A DNA stretch of 48,704 nt, taken from NCBI GenBank assembly GCA_049116495.1, contig JAGDYV010000019.1:1-48704 (forward strand), written 5' to 3'. This document shows, piece after piece, positions 16,872 through 25,031 of this stretch. The stretch comes from CAJQQK01 sp049116495. GTDB lineage: Bacteria; Pseudomonadota; Alphaproteobacteria; Rhizobiales; Hyphomicrobiaceae. Under the pieces are notes generated by a model. It was given only the letters and a program-made list of their open reading frames with translations. It was not told the DNA's origin and searched no databases. A program made the translations under genes and the position numbers. Numbering within the stretch: position 1 is the stretch's first letter; the number at the start of each line of letters is the position of its first letter.

Positions 16872-17135
16872 CAGCGAGAAACGTCTCTCATTTCAACGCG
16901 CACGGCCGGGCAACGATGGTCAGCGAACCGTCAGTGGCAACGCCCGGGCCGAACCCGGACCGTCCGCTGTCGGCACATCAATCGTGATCCAATAGCCACA
17001 CTGCACGCGCTCAACTGGGTATAAAGTTGGGTTGGTTCTGGCGTTTTGTACCTCGGCGTGAATGCTGCATGACGGCGCGCCGCTCCCGGCGGGACCTTTT
17101 TGTTTATGAGCTTGTTCAGTGGCGGAGTAACTCCG

Positions 17136-19484
17136 ATGTTCGGTCGTCGATGTTTTCAGGCCGTCGCGGCACTATTTGCGATCACGGTCGTTATCGCTTC
17201 ACTCGTTGCACCAACCAATGCTGCTGATGAAGCCGTCGCGGCATCCGGACCACCGCTCAATATCGCCCTGTTCGTCAATTCAAGCCCAATCCTGTGCTAC
17301 AGCAGCGGGCACATACAGGCGACCAAAACCCTGGCCAATCTTGCCGCAACGCGGATCAACACACTTGGCGGCGTTCGTGGCCGGCCGATCGAACTGACGA
17401 TATACGACAACAAGAACGACCTCGAACGTGCCAAGCAAAACGTCACCAAGGCGTTGGCGCTGACAGATCTGCTCGCGATGATCGGGCTCTCCAACGAGGA
17501 CCGCGCGGCCAAGATATTCCAAGCCATGGAAGGTATCACCGGCGCCAATCAGGTGCCGTTCATTTCGAATGTGTCAGTTGGCGATACCTTCAAAAAATAC
17601 AAGAACGTGTTTTCGACGCGGCCCAACCAGGAACTTGAGCGGGTCCCAGTGATGGCTGAGTTCTTCAAGGCGAACAACATCGACAAGGTGACGTTCCTCG
17701 GGCGTTCCGGCGTCCTCTATATCGATACGATCGGCAGAGGCCTGAAGCAGATCCTGCAGGATCAGATGATCGCCGACCATCGCATCGATCTTGACAAAGA
17801 CAAACAGCTTGATCGCCAACAACTCGATGCCGCGATCGCCGAGATGAAGAACAATCCGCCAGGCATGCTGGCACTCGCAGTCGGCACGGCGCATACCAAA
17901 TACGTATTGCAGCAGTTGCAGCAGGCAAACCTTGAGTTGCCTGTGTTCATGGTCGGCTACCTCTCCAAGGATCTATTTGATCGGCGCAAGCCGTATGCCC
18001 AGCCCGTGTACGGCATCGACTGGGCATCCGTACCGGAGGTTGAAAGTGATCGGTTATTCAATGTGCTCGGCCAAGGCACGCCGGAAGACTGGATCTTTGC
18101 CGATCGGCGAACAGCATCAGTCGAAAACTGGAAGAAAAACCAGTGCGATGCCTTTTGGGGCAACTACGTGCCGTCAACTTACTCAACCCGCAATATCGCA
18201 GCGGCCAAGGAAGGAGCGCGGTTTGCCGACATGGTCAAACTGATCGCAACAAGTGCCGCCAAATCAGGCGAAACACTTGACACCGGCACCACCTATAGCG
18301 GCAAGACGACACCGATTGAGAAATATCGCAAGGCCATCATGGCCGACCTCGGCAAGACCTATGCGGCCGGCAGCGGCGCGTTCAAGGGCATCTTTGAAAA
18401 CTGGTCGTTCCATAACGAACGCGTACGCGCATTGACGCCGTTCGTCGTGATCCTGCCGCACACGATCGGGCGCAAACAACTGGCGCCGACGCAGTTCGTG
18501 CGCCTGCGCAACGGCAAGTTCAAGCCGATCGAGACGCTCTATATGGACATCGACATGATCCGTGCCTACAGCGTCGACAACAATGCCAAATCCTTCTTTG
18601 CCGAGTTCTATCTGGCCATGCGCGTCAGCCCGAACTTCTCGATCGAGGACATCACGTTCACCAACGCCTTCCTTGACCCGCGCGCCAGCCGCGATGCGCT
18701 GACGAACGGGCGCGAAATCTCAATCGACGTTCTTCACAAAGGCGGCAAGAGCGACGCCTACCCGCCCGACATGCGCATGTACAAGGTCGCCGGCCGCTTT
18801 CGCTTCACGCCGGATTTCTCCCAATACCCGTTCGATACGCAGCAATTCTCCATCGACCTGCAGCCAAAGAGCGGCGACAAGACGTTCATTATCCAGGCAC
18901 CACCGGCCAAGATGCGCGACACCGTCATCGCCAGCGAGGGGTGGATTCCCGACAAGCAATATGTCTCCTTCGTCGAGGACTTCGTGCCGATGGTCGACGC
19001 GTTTACACACACACCCAGCATCGTGCCGTTCTACAACGTGCGCTACGTCTGGCAGATGAAGCGCGAGACGACGGACTACTACATCCGCGTTGTCGTCCCG
19101 TTGATGTTCATCCTGATCGTCGCCTATCTCTCGATCTTTATCCCTAAAACGCACCTCGAAGCGATCGTCACGATCCAGGTTACGGCGCTGCTCTCCGCCG
19201 TCGCGCTTTACCTGTCGCTGCCACAGATTGATACCGACACCGCGACCATTTCGGACCGCATCTTCATGTTCGACTACATGATGGTCAGCCTCATGATCGT
19301 CGTGTCGATACTTCGGATCAACGCCCGCGTCGTCGCCAATCCGTGGATCAATAACCTACTCGCGTTCGTGCACATCGTCATCGTGCCGGCGGTCCTGCTC
19401 GGCCTCGTGCTGTACATCTCAAAATCCGATCTGCTGACCGGGTTCATGGAGCTGCCGGGATGGAAACTGTTGGGGCTCGCCTGA
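17136..19484 (+). CDS. periplasmic-binding-protein/pentameric ligand-gated ion channel fusion
   Basis: This protein has 782 residues. A signal peptide (about 1-29, MFGRRCFQAVAALFAITVVI to TNA) precedes a type I periplasmic-binding domain at about 40-400. That domain opens LNIALFVNSSPILCYSSG and has INTLGGVRGRPIEL and YDNKNDLERAKQNVTKAL, as in branched-chain amino acid binding proteins. From about 465 a pLGIC extracellular domain follows. Strand LYMDIDMIRAYSVDNN begins at 468, then comes FFAEFYLAMRV and the pro-loop FSQYPFDTQQF with Pro565-Phe-Asp. Cysteines of a Cys-loop are absent, as in prokaryotic members. Four helices close it: M1 648-670, M2 676-697 (preceded by Glu675), M3 706-727 and M4 738-762. 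GGAG lies 9 bp before ATG 17136; TTG 17100 is less likely. The gene is monocistronic. Inferred role: an ion channel gated by a small solute. Confidence 0.9.
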   Translation: MFGRRCFQAVAALFAITVVIASLVAPTNAADEAVAASGPPLNIALFVNSSPILCYSSGHIQATKTLANLAATRINTLGGVRGRPIELTIYDNKNDLERAKQNVTKALALTDLLAMIGLSNEDRAAKIFQAMEGITGANQVPFISNVSVGDTFKKYKNVFSTRPNQELERVPVMAEFFKANNIDKVTFLGRSGVLYIDTIGRGLKQILQDQMIADHRIDLDKDKQLDRQQLDAAIAEMKNNPPGMLALAVGTAHTKYVLQQLQQANLELPVFMVGYLSKDLFDRRKPYAQPVYGIDWASVPEVESDRLFNVLGQGTPEDWIFADRRTASVENWKKNQCDAFWGNYVPSTYSTRNIAAAKEGARFADMVKLIATSAAKSGETLDTGTTYSGKTTPIEKYRKAIMADLGKTYAAGSGAFKGIFENWSFHNERVRALTPFVVILPHTIGRKQLAPTQFVRLRNGKFKPIETLYMDIDMIRAYSVDNNAKSFFAEFYLAMRVSPNFSIEDITFTNAFLDPRASRDALTNGREISIDVLHKGGKSDAYPPDMRMYKVAGRFRFTPDFSQYPFDTQQFSIDLQPKSGDKTFIIQAPPAKMRDTVIASEGWIPDKQYVSFVEDFVPMVDAFTHTPSIVPFYNVRYVWQMKRETTDYYIRVVVPLMFILIVAYLSIFIPKTHLEAIVTIQVTALLSAVALYLSLPQIDTDTATISDRIFMFDYMMVSLMIVVSILRINARVVANPWINNLLAFVHIVIVPAVLLGLVLYISKSDLLTGFMELPGWKLLGLA

Positions 19485-19590
19485 CGATGTCGAAGCATGC
19501 CACATGGCGCTAATGCCGGGCGGCGCAAGGCGCTCAGGATGTCACGGGCAACCCGCGCCCCTCAGGGGCCGCGAGCCTAGTCCATACGCC

Positions 19591-20748
19591 TCAGCCACCC
19601 ACGCTCTTGTAGAGGTTCTTGGCGATGTTGAGCAGGTGGATCTGGCTGGTGCCCTCGTAGATCCGCGTCGCACGCACGTCGCGATAGAAGCGTTCGATGC
19701 CGCGGCCTTTGACATAACCCTGACCACCGAATACCTGCACCACCTTGTCGGCGACGCGGCCGCACATCTCAGTCGCGTAGTACTTGCACATCGACACATC
19801 GAGCGCGACATCCTCACCTCGATCGCGCTTGCGCGCCGTCTCCAGGATCAGTGCACGTGCCGCCTCGATCTCAACCTTGCACTCGGCCAGCATCGCCTGG
19901 ATGAGCTGATATTCGGCAATCGGCCGGCCGAACTGTTGCCGCTCGACCGTGTAAGCCAGCGCCTCGTCGAGCATGCGGATCGCCGGCCCGACCGACAGCG
20001 CGGCAAGATTGACGCGCTGCTTGTTGAGCGTCTTCATCACGGTGCGAAAACCAAGGCCCGGTTCACCGCCAATGATCGCGCTCGCCGACACGCGGCAGTT
20101 CTCAAGATAAACCTCGCCGATCGGCGCACCTTCCTGGCCCATCTTCGGTGTCGAGCCGCTGGTTGTGAGGCCGGGCGTGCCACGCTCGATCAGAAACGCA
20201 GAAACACCCGAGCCGCCCCGCGTGCGCCCGTCGGTACGCGCAAACACGGCAAACAGATGCGCGATTGGCGCGAGCGTGATGTAGCGCTTGGCACCGTTGA
20301 TCACATAGTGGCCATCGCCGGTATCCTCAGCCACGGATTGCAGCGCTGTCGCATCCGAGCCGGCGTTCTCCTCCGTGAGTGCAAGACAGCCGAGCATTTC
20401 GCCGGTTGCCAGCTTCGGTAGATAGTGACGTTTCTGTTCGTCCGTGCCATCGCGCACGATGCACTCCGAGCCGATGCCGGCGTTCTGCGCGCCAACCACA
20501 CGAAACGCCATCGAACACTGCGTCAGCTCGATGAACGCCAGCGCCAGTTCTTCGCTGGTCAGACCGCGCCCACCATATTCCTCCGGGATCGACCAGCCGA
20601 ATGTGCCAAGCTCGCGCATCGCAGCGACGACCTCGTCGGGCACCCGGTCTTCGGCTTCGGTGCGATCCTCATTCGGGATGGCAACGTCACGCACAAATCG
20701 GCGTGTGTCATCAAGCAATTGGTCAATGGCGGCCTGGTCGCGGATCAT
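19591..20748 (-). CDS. acyl-CoA dehydrogenase
   Basis: This is a 385-residue FAD-dependent acyl-CoA dehydrogenase of standard length. Signatures are IPEEYGGRG in the N-domain, LGCLALTEENAGSDA at the FAD/acyl contact, and KRYITLAPIAHLFAVFART in the beta domain. The C-terminal VFGGQGYVKGRGIERFYRD is followed by RIYEGTSQIHLLNIAKNLY. That Glu is the usual catalytic base, so it is a true dehydrogenase, unlike the flavoprotein at 14772. Chain specificity is unknown. ATG 20748 has GGAGCG 9 bp upstream; the open frame further out (to 20847) runs into a repeat element and is rejected. It is convergent with the channel gene. Confidence 0.92.
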   Translation of the reverse strand: MIRDQAAIDQLLDDTRRFVRDVAIPNEDRTEAEDRVPDEVVAAMRELGTFGWSIPEEYGGRGLTSEELALAFIELTQCSMAFRVVGAQNAGIGSECIVRDGTDEQKRHYLPKLATGEMLGCLALTEENAGSDATALQSVAEDTGDGHYVINGAKRYITLAPIAHLFAVFARTDGRTRGGSGVSAFLIERGTPGLTTSGSTPKMGQEGAPIGEVYLENCRVSASAIIGGEPGLGFRTVMKTLNKQRVNLAALSVGPAIRMLDEALAYTVERQQFGRPIAEYQLIQAMLAECKVEIEAARALILETARKRDRGEDVALDVSMCKYYATEMCGRVADKVVQVFGGQGYVKGRGIERFYRDVRATRIYEGTSQIHLLNIAKNLYKSVGG

Positions 20749-20843
20749 AAGGCTGGCGCTCCGTTGTGGTTGGTTGATCAAGTGTAACATACTGCACATC
20801 GGCGCTGCGCCCATCGGCACGCGACCGGCGCCACCCGACGGCA

Positions 20844-20992
20844 TCATCCTCGGGCTTGTCCCGAGGACCCATCAAGCAACAAGCACAGGTCCAGTAGAAT
20901 GTCCGCATGAGGGTCGACATTTACCGCCACAGCGCCATCGGCAGGTCTGAGACTCGCGGAGAAATGGGTCCTCGGCTTAAAGCCGAGGATGA
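20844..20992. repeat. inverted pair of REP-like 29-bp hairpin repeats
   Basis: Two 29-bp copies of one palindromic unit lie in opposite orientation, at 20844-20872 and 20964-20992. Each is a stem-loop flanked by TCAT on one side and ACCCAT on the other. The first hairpin is TCCTCGGG / CCCGAGGA (20847-20867) with loop CTTGT. The second is TCCTCGGCT / AGCCGAGGA (20969-20989) with loop TAA. Compensatory differences keep both stems paired although their sequences differ. The unit resembles short intergenic palindromes widespread in alphaproteobacteria. The pair lies in the 281-bp gap between the ACAD start and the 3' end of the phosphate acyltransferase gene and could act on mRNA stability. Confidence 0.7.
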
Positions 20993-21029
20993 CACCTCAA
21001 CGTCGCGCAACAACCACTGCTCAGCAGGA

Positions 21030-21989
21030 TCAAGCCGACAGCAGGCGCGCAAGCGCCAGCGAAGCAAGCCGCGCTTCGGGCGGGTCGGCACGGCTGGTGA
21101 GCACGATCGGCGCGCGGCCGCCGAGCACGACGCCGGCTGCGCAGCCGCCGCATAGATAGACCAACGCCTTGAAGAGCACGTTGCCAGCGACGATATCGGG
21201 CACGATGATCGCATCGGCGGCGCCGGTCACGGGATCGCCGTCGCGCGCCTTGATCCGGGCTGCCGCCTTCGAGAGCACGAGATCGAGCGCCAGCGGCCCA
21301 CTGAAGACCGCATGGGCATGCGCGATGCGCGCCCATTCGACGAGTTCGGCGGCGGCGACCGCAGATGGCACGGACGGGATCGGCTCTTCCGTGGCCGAGA
21401 GCACGGCAACCTTCGGCTGCGTCAATCCGATGGCCTTGGCCACTTCGACCACCGCACCGACCGCCACCTTGCGCGTCTCGAAGTCAGGCGCGACATTGAC
21501 GGCGCCATCGCAAATCAGGATCGGCACATCGTTATGCGGCGGCGTGATGTGAAAAACGTGCACGAAGCGTCCGCCGCCGCGCAGGCCGACCTCCTTGTTG
21601 AGCGCCGCCTTCATGAAGACGTCGGTGTGCACCTGGCCTTTCATCAGCACACCGGCGCGCCCCTCGCGCACGGCCTGTGCTGCAACCAGTGCGCCGGCCT
21701 CCTCACCCTCGGCGGCGACGATATCAAAACCGTCAATCGACCAGCCAATCTTGCCAGCTTCCGCCTCGATCCGCGCCGGATCACCGCAAAGCACCGGCGT
21801 CATGATGCCGGCATCTGTCGCAGCCCGGGCGCTCTCCAGCGGCATCGCCGCATCTGCGCAGGCCACCGCAACGCGCACCGGTCCCAGTGCCCGCGCCTTG
21901 TCGAGCAGGCTGTCAGGACAGCGCACCGGCGCAACATCGCCGATAAAGGGATGCAGATCCGGGTCACGCGTTAGGGGATCGGATGCCAT
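21030..21989 (-). CDS. phosphate acetyl/butyryltransferase family protein
   Basis: This 319-residue Pta/Ptb-fold enzyme transfers an acyl group between CoA and phosphate. Visible family blocks are VAVACADAAMPLESARAATDAG near the N-terminus, GVLMKGQVHTDVFMKAALN, PILICDGAVNVAPD (substrate loop), VAVLSATEEPIPSVPS, and the C-terminal DAIIVPDIVAGNVLFKALVYLCGG. It lacks the N-terminal MaoC-type hydratase domain of some bifunctional Pta proteins. No acetate kinase or butyrate kinase gene is adjacent, so acyl specificity is undetermined. ATG 21989 follows GGGAGCG; upstream extension to 22199 is low-complexity and rejected. Upstream of it lies a 700-bp stretch without a gene. Confidence 0.85.
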   Translation of the reverse strand: MASDPLTRDPDLHPFIGDVAPVRCPDSLLDKARALGPVRVAVACADAAMPLESARAATDAGIMTPVLCGDPARIEAEAGKIGWSIDGFDIVAAEGEEAGALVAAQAVREGRAGVLMKGQVHTDVFMKAALNKEVGLRGGGRFVHVFHITPPHNDVPILICDGAVNVAPDFETRKVAVGAVVEVAKAIGLTQPKVAVLSATEEPIPSVPSAVAAAELVEWARIAHAHAVFSGPLALDLVLSKAAARIKARDGDPVTGAADAIIVPDIVAGNVLFKALVYLCGGCAAGVVLGGRAPIVLTSRADPPEARLASLALARLLSA

Positions 21990-22689
21990 GCGATGTCGCT
22001 CCCATTGGATCGCAGGTTGTGCCTTCGGCGACGATCGCCGAGATTGCCAGCCAACACAAGCGCGCTGTTCGTCTAAGGCCCTGGTGAGGCGGTTTGTGCA
22101 CGGAGCAGAGGGCGCCAATGCATCGCCCAGCTCTGGATCGTTCGCACTGGGTCGATGGCACGACGATCGCTCCGCACGGTAAACCGCCGGAGGCTCCAAT
22201 CAACCAAGGGGTCCGGGGCGACAACGCGACCGCATCCGATTTTGTTTTTGAGCGACGCGCTGTCGCCCCGTGCAGGATTTTTCGCTGAGTCACGTCTCGT
22301 TTAAGCTGCGGGCACCTGGGACTTGCACCACAGGCAGGACGGCAGGGCGTCACTTTTAACGCCGGGCGTACGTTGCGCCGGCGCGTGACCTACAGCCCGC
22401 TCCCTCCCGTGGACGCCTCCGGACGAGCGACCCCTTGGTGAGCGGGATGAGACGAGTATGGAGGCGGGGGCGGAAGGGGGGATAATATTTTTTTGTGGGT
22501 TTTGCGCAGGTTGCGGATTCTTGCAACTGAAACGGCCTGAGCGCCATGTGTGTCCGCTATCACCAGCTGCGGAAATCCGGTGTGCAGCGCACGAGCTCAC
22601 TATTGACCCCAAACCCTCAGTAAGAAAAAACTTCGCTTCCAGACAATTATGAGTCGCTGCTTGGATTGCGGGAGAAATTGGGTCTGGGC
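21990..22689. other. 700-bp stretch without a convincing gene; long-range inverted repeats
   Basis: No frame here gives a recognisable protein on either strand; the longer open frames are basic, Pro/Arg/Ser-rich and lack RBSs. Two inverted repeats are visible: an 11-bp arm at 22203-22213 with its complement at 22429-22439, and an 8-bp arm at 22187-22194 with its complement at 22415-22422. Their order is interleaved rather than nested, so they could not both form one simple hairpin. The right part (about 22480-22690) turns AT-rich and probably carries the promoter of the dmdA-like gene. Confidence 0.5.
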
Positions 22690-23931
22690 ATGTCGAGCTT
22701 GAGACGTTCAGTGGAAATATGCACGGGATCGCCAAGCATGTACTCAAACAATGTTCGAACGTTCCAGAAGTACAGCTTCGGAACTCAAGTGCGAAAATCC
22801 CCTTACTCGGACGCCGCTTTGCGTTGGGGCGCGCAGGGATTCTCGGTCTACAACCACATGTATATCCCAAGAGACTTTGGCGATCCGGTGCAGAACTTTT
22901 GGAACCTCGTGAACGAGGCCATTTTGTGTGACGTTAGCGTTCAGCGCCAGGTCGAGATCACTGGTCCCGATGCTGCGCGGTTTACGCAGTATCTCTGCTG
23001 CCGAGACCTTTCAAAGTGCCAAGTCGGCCAGTGTAAGTATGTTCTGCTCACAGATCAGGATGGTGGCATTATCAATGACCCCGTACTTCTGAAACTCGGC
23101 GAGAACCACTTTTGGCTCTCAATTGCCGACAGTGACGTTCTACTATGGGCCAAAGGTCTGGCTGTGAATTCCGGTATGGACGTGAACATTGAAGAACCGG
23201 ACGTCTCTCCACTTCAACTACAGGGGCCAAAATCGCGCGATATACTGCGCGCAGCTTTTGGAGATGAGCCGACTGAGCTCAAATACTATTGGTTCATGGA
23301 ATATGATTGGAATGGCGTACCACTCGTCATTTCACGAACCGGTTGGTCGAGCGAGTTGGGATATGAGATTTTCTTGCGCGATGGCTCTGCTGGCGATCGG
23401 CTATGGGAACACTTGATGGAAGCGGGTCAGCCTCTTGGGCTGCAACCCGGCCACACCTCCAGCATCCGGCGGATCGAAGCCGCGATGCTGTCGTATCACG
23501 CAGATATGACCTTGACGAATAACCCGTATGAACTCGGCATGGATCGCCTCGTTAATCTGGATATGGAAGCCAACTTCGTAGGCAAGTCAGCTCTGACACG
23601 GATCAAGAACGAGGGCGCGTCCCAGCTCTTCATTGGTTTGGAATTCGATGGTCCGCCGCTTGCTGGCTCCAACGATGAACATTGGCCCATCACCAAGGAT
23701 GGACAAGTTATTGGTCGGGTCACGTCCGCAATCTATTCACCCCGACTAGAAAAGAACATCGCGTTGGCGATGGTGGCCCGTGAGGACGCTGAGATCGGTA
23801 CGCGCTTGATCATAGCAGCGTCAGAGCGGTCGCGGAATTGCGAAGTCGTTCCTAAACCGTTCTACGATCCGAAGAAATCCATCGCAGTGCAAGCGATGCT
23901 TGCATCGAAAGAGCAGTTCAGCGCGCCATGA
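22690..23931 (+). CDS. dmdA: DMSP demethylase-like (DmdA) GcvT-family protein
   Basis: This is a 413-residue aminomethyltransferase-fold protein. Blocks match the DmdA branch: VYNHMYIPRDFGD, LVNEAILCDVSVQRQVEITGPDAARF, CRDLSKCQVGQCKY, DGGIINDPVLLKL, WLSIADSDVLLWAKGL, EPDVSPLQLQGPKS, SSELGYEIFLRDG, IEAAMLSYHADMTL and SAIYSPRLEKNIALAM. DmdA moves a methyl from dimethylsulfoniopropionate to tetrahydrofolate, giving methylmercaptopropionate. The family also includes related demethylases, so the substrate is probable, not proven. ATG 22690 was chosen; TTG 22666 is possible. By hand count, sample lines are about 40-50% GC against about 70% in the Pta gene, and the gene is bounded by gene-free DNA, suggesting transfer. 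dmdB, dmdC and dmdD are not in the window. Confidence 0.68.
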   Translation: MSSLRRSVEICTGSPSMYSNNVRTFQKYSFGTQVRKSPYSDAALRWGAQGFSVYNHMYIPRDFGDPVQNFWNLVNEAILCDVSVQRQVEITGPDAARFTQYLCCRDLSKCQVGQCKYVLLTDQDGGIINDPVLLKLGENHFWLSIADSDVLLWAKGLAVNSGMDVNIEEPDVSPLQLQGPKSRDILRAAFGDEPTELKYYWFMEYDWNGVPLVISRTGWSSELGYEIFLRDGSAGDRLWEHLMEAGQPLGLQPGHTSSIRRIEAAMLSYHADMTLTNNPYELGMDRLVNLDMEANFVGKSALTRIKNEGASQLFIGLEFDGPPLAGSNDEHWPITKDGQVIGRVTSAIYSPRLEKNIALAMVAREDAEIGTRLIIAASERSRNCEVVPKPFYDPKKSIAVQAMLASKEQFSAP

Positions 23932-24241
23932 CGGCTCTCGGCCTAGCGCCAACGTCTCTCCCGGGGGATGTCATGATTGGTCGTGGCCCTTTGCGACATG
24001 CTCATGCTGCGCCGCAATGGCAGCGATCACCAACTCCGGACATGCCCCCCGCCGAGCATGCCCGGGGGCAATGACAGCAATTGGGACATTGCGTTTGTAT
24101 CAGCCCGGCCTGCGACAGCAACGTCACTCGTCCGCTCAATCGACTCCTGATCGAGCATCAACGTCAATTCCGCCGGCAACGCCGTGGCGTTACGCGACGC
24201 AAGCGGAGCGCTAACGCAACCTGCCAGCTCCCGATCGACCC
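23932..24241. other. 310-bp gap with a GC-rich hairpin, no gene seen
   Basis: Between the dmdA-like stop and the end of the Spy-like gene (convergent) I see no gene. A hairpin with 7-bp arms TGCCCCC (24043-24049) and GGGGGCA (24064-24070) is flanked by ACA/ATGACA-type sequence, similar in style to the REP-like units at 20844-20992 but not identical. No T-tract follows on either strand, so it is not an obvious intrinsic terminator. Confidence 0.4.
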
Positions 24242-24823
24242 TCAATGGTGGCCGCTGTGCGAGCCCTTGCCGTGGCGCGCACCGTGACCGGAACCGGCGT
24301 AACCGCGCAGCACGGCATAGCGATGCCGCTGGGCGGTGCTCAGCAGCGGCGTGGTCAGCAGATGGGCGCGCAAGTGGACGCTCTGCAGTCTGGCGCGCAA
24401 GCGCGCGGCAGCCACGGTCAACGCCTCGACCTTGTCGACGGTGACATTGCCGTGTGCGAACGCCGCATCGAGCGCCTGTTCAGCCGCCAGAAAGTCGCGA
24501 CCAATACGCTGCGCAGCGGCTTTCATGTCGCCGTAGATCGCCTCAATCCTGGCCCGCTGTGCGGCATTGAGGCCGAGCGCGTCACGCAACTCAAGAACGT
24601 GCAGGGGGCCGGGATAACCGTTCAACTCGGCCGGCTTGGCAAAACCCCAGCCACGGCCCTGCCGCAGCGCCTCGATATCGGCTGCCGACAAGGACTTGAT
24701 CACCCGCGACTGCTGTCCCGCATAAGGCGCGTGCTTGTCGCCTTCGGCACCGAAAACGCTGCCAGAACTGGTTGCCGCCAGCGCCAGGGTGACAACACCT
24801 GCCTTCAAGCCGTTCTTCATCAT
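24242..24823 (-). CDS. Spy/CpxP-like periplasmic protein with His-rich tail
   Basis: This 193-residue protein has a signal peptide (residues about 1-26, KNGLKAGVVTLALAATSSGS to VFGA). The mature part has SLSAADIEALRQGRGWGFAKPAELNGYPGPLHVLELRDALGL, then helical stretches AAQRARIEAIYGDMKAAAQRIG and LLTTPLLSTAQRHRYAVLRGY. The LTxxQ-like LSTAQ and the Q/R/A-rich helices are as in the CpxP/Spy/CnrX family of periplasmic chaperones and metal sensors. The C-terminus (GSGHGARHGKGSHSGHH) has six histidines and could bind Ni, Cu or Zn. Two adjacent ATGs (24823 and 24820) follow CGGGA; a GTG at 24841 is also in frame. Its role is inferred from the family only. It is convergent with dmdA and divergent from the MFS gene. 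Confidence 0.75.
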   Translation of the reverse strand: MMKNGLKAGVVTLALAATSSGSVFGAEGDKHAPYAGQQSRVIKSLSAADIEALRQGRGWGFAKPAELNGYPGPLHVLELRDALGLNAAQRARIEAIYGDMKAAAQRIGRDFLAAEQALDAAFAHGNVTVDKVEALTVAAARLRARLQSVHLRAHLLTTPLLSTAQRHRYAVLRGYAGSGHGARHGKGSHSGHH

Positions 24824-25031
24824 GCTTCGATTCCCGATCACTCGTTTTTCCAGTAGCCGGCCTCGGTGTCGTTGAAGCGGCCTTCACCTTGATACCACGT
24901 ACGAGCGCGGATCGATCCGTCGATCGCCACGTTGATCCATCACCTCAATACCGGCGGTCCGACTTGTAACCCATGTCAATTCCATCGACACTGGGGCCAT
25001 GTTTGAACGACGCTGCCACTAGGAAACCACT

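Noticed and set aside
16872..17135. Possible terminator or leader RNA ahead of the channel gene
   Set aside because: A GC-rich dyad (CCGC/GCGG) near 17080-17100 precedes a T-run, but the stem is only 4 bp and lies in the channel's own 5' region, so no call was made.
19504..20421. 305-codon plus-strand open frame
   Set aside because: It is antisense to the acyl-CoA dehydrogenase and shows Arg/His/Asp-rich, domain-free sequence, typical of shadow translation.
22301..22870. 189-codon minus-strand open frame across the dmdA start
   Set aside because: Its Cys/Ser/Pro-rich sequence overlaps the plus-strand DmdA-like gene and the AT-rich promoter zone; no domain.
24245..24856. 203-codon plus-strand open frame opposite the Spy-like gene
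   Set aside because: The minus-strand protein has a signal peptide and family blocks; the plus-strand one has neither and no RBS.
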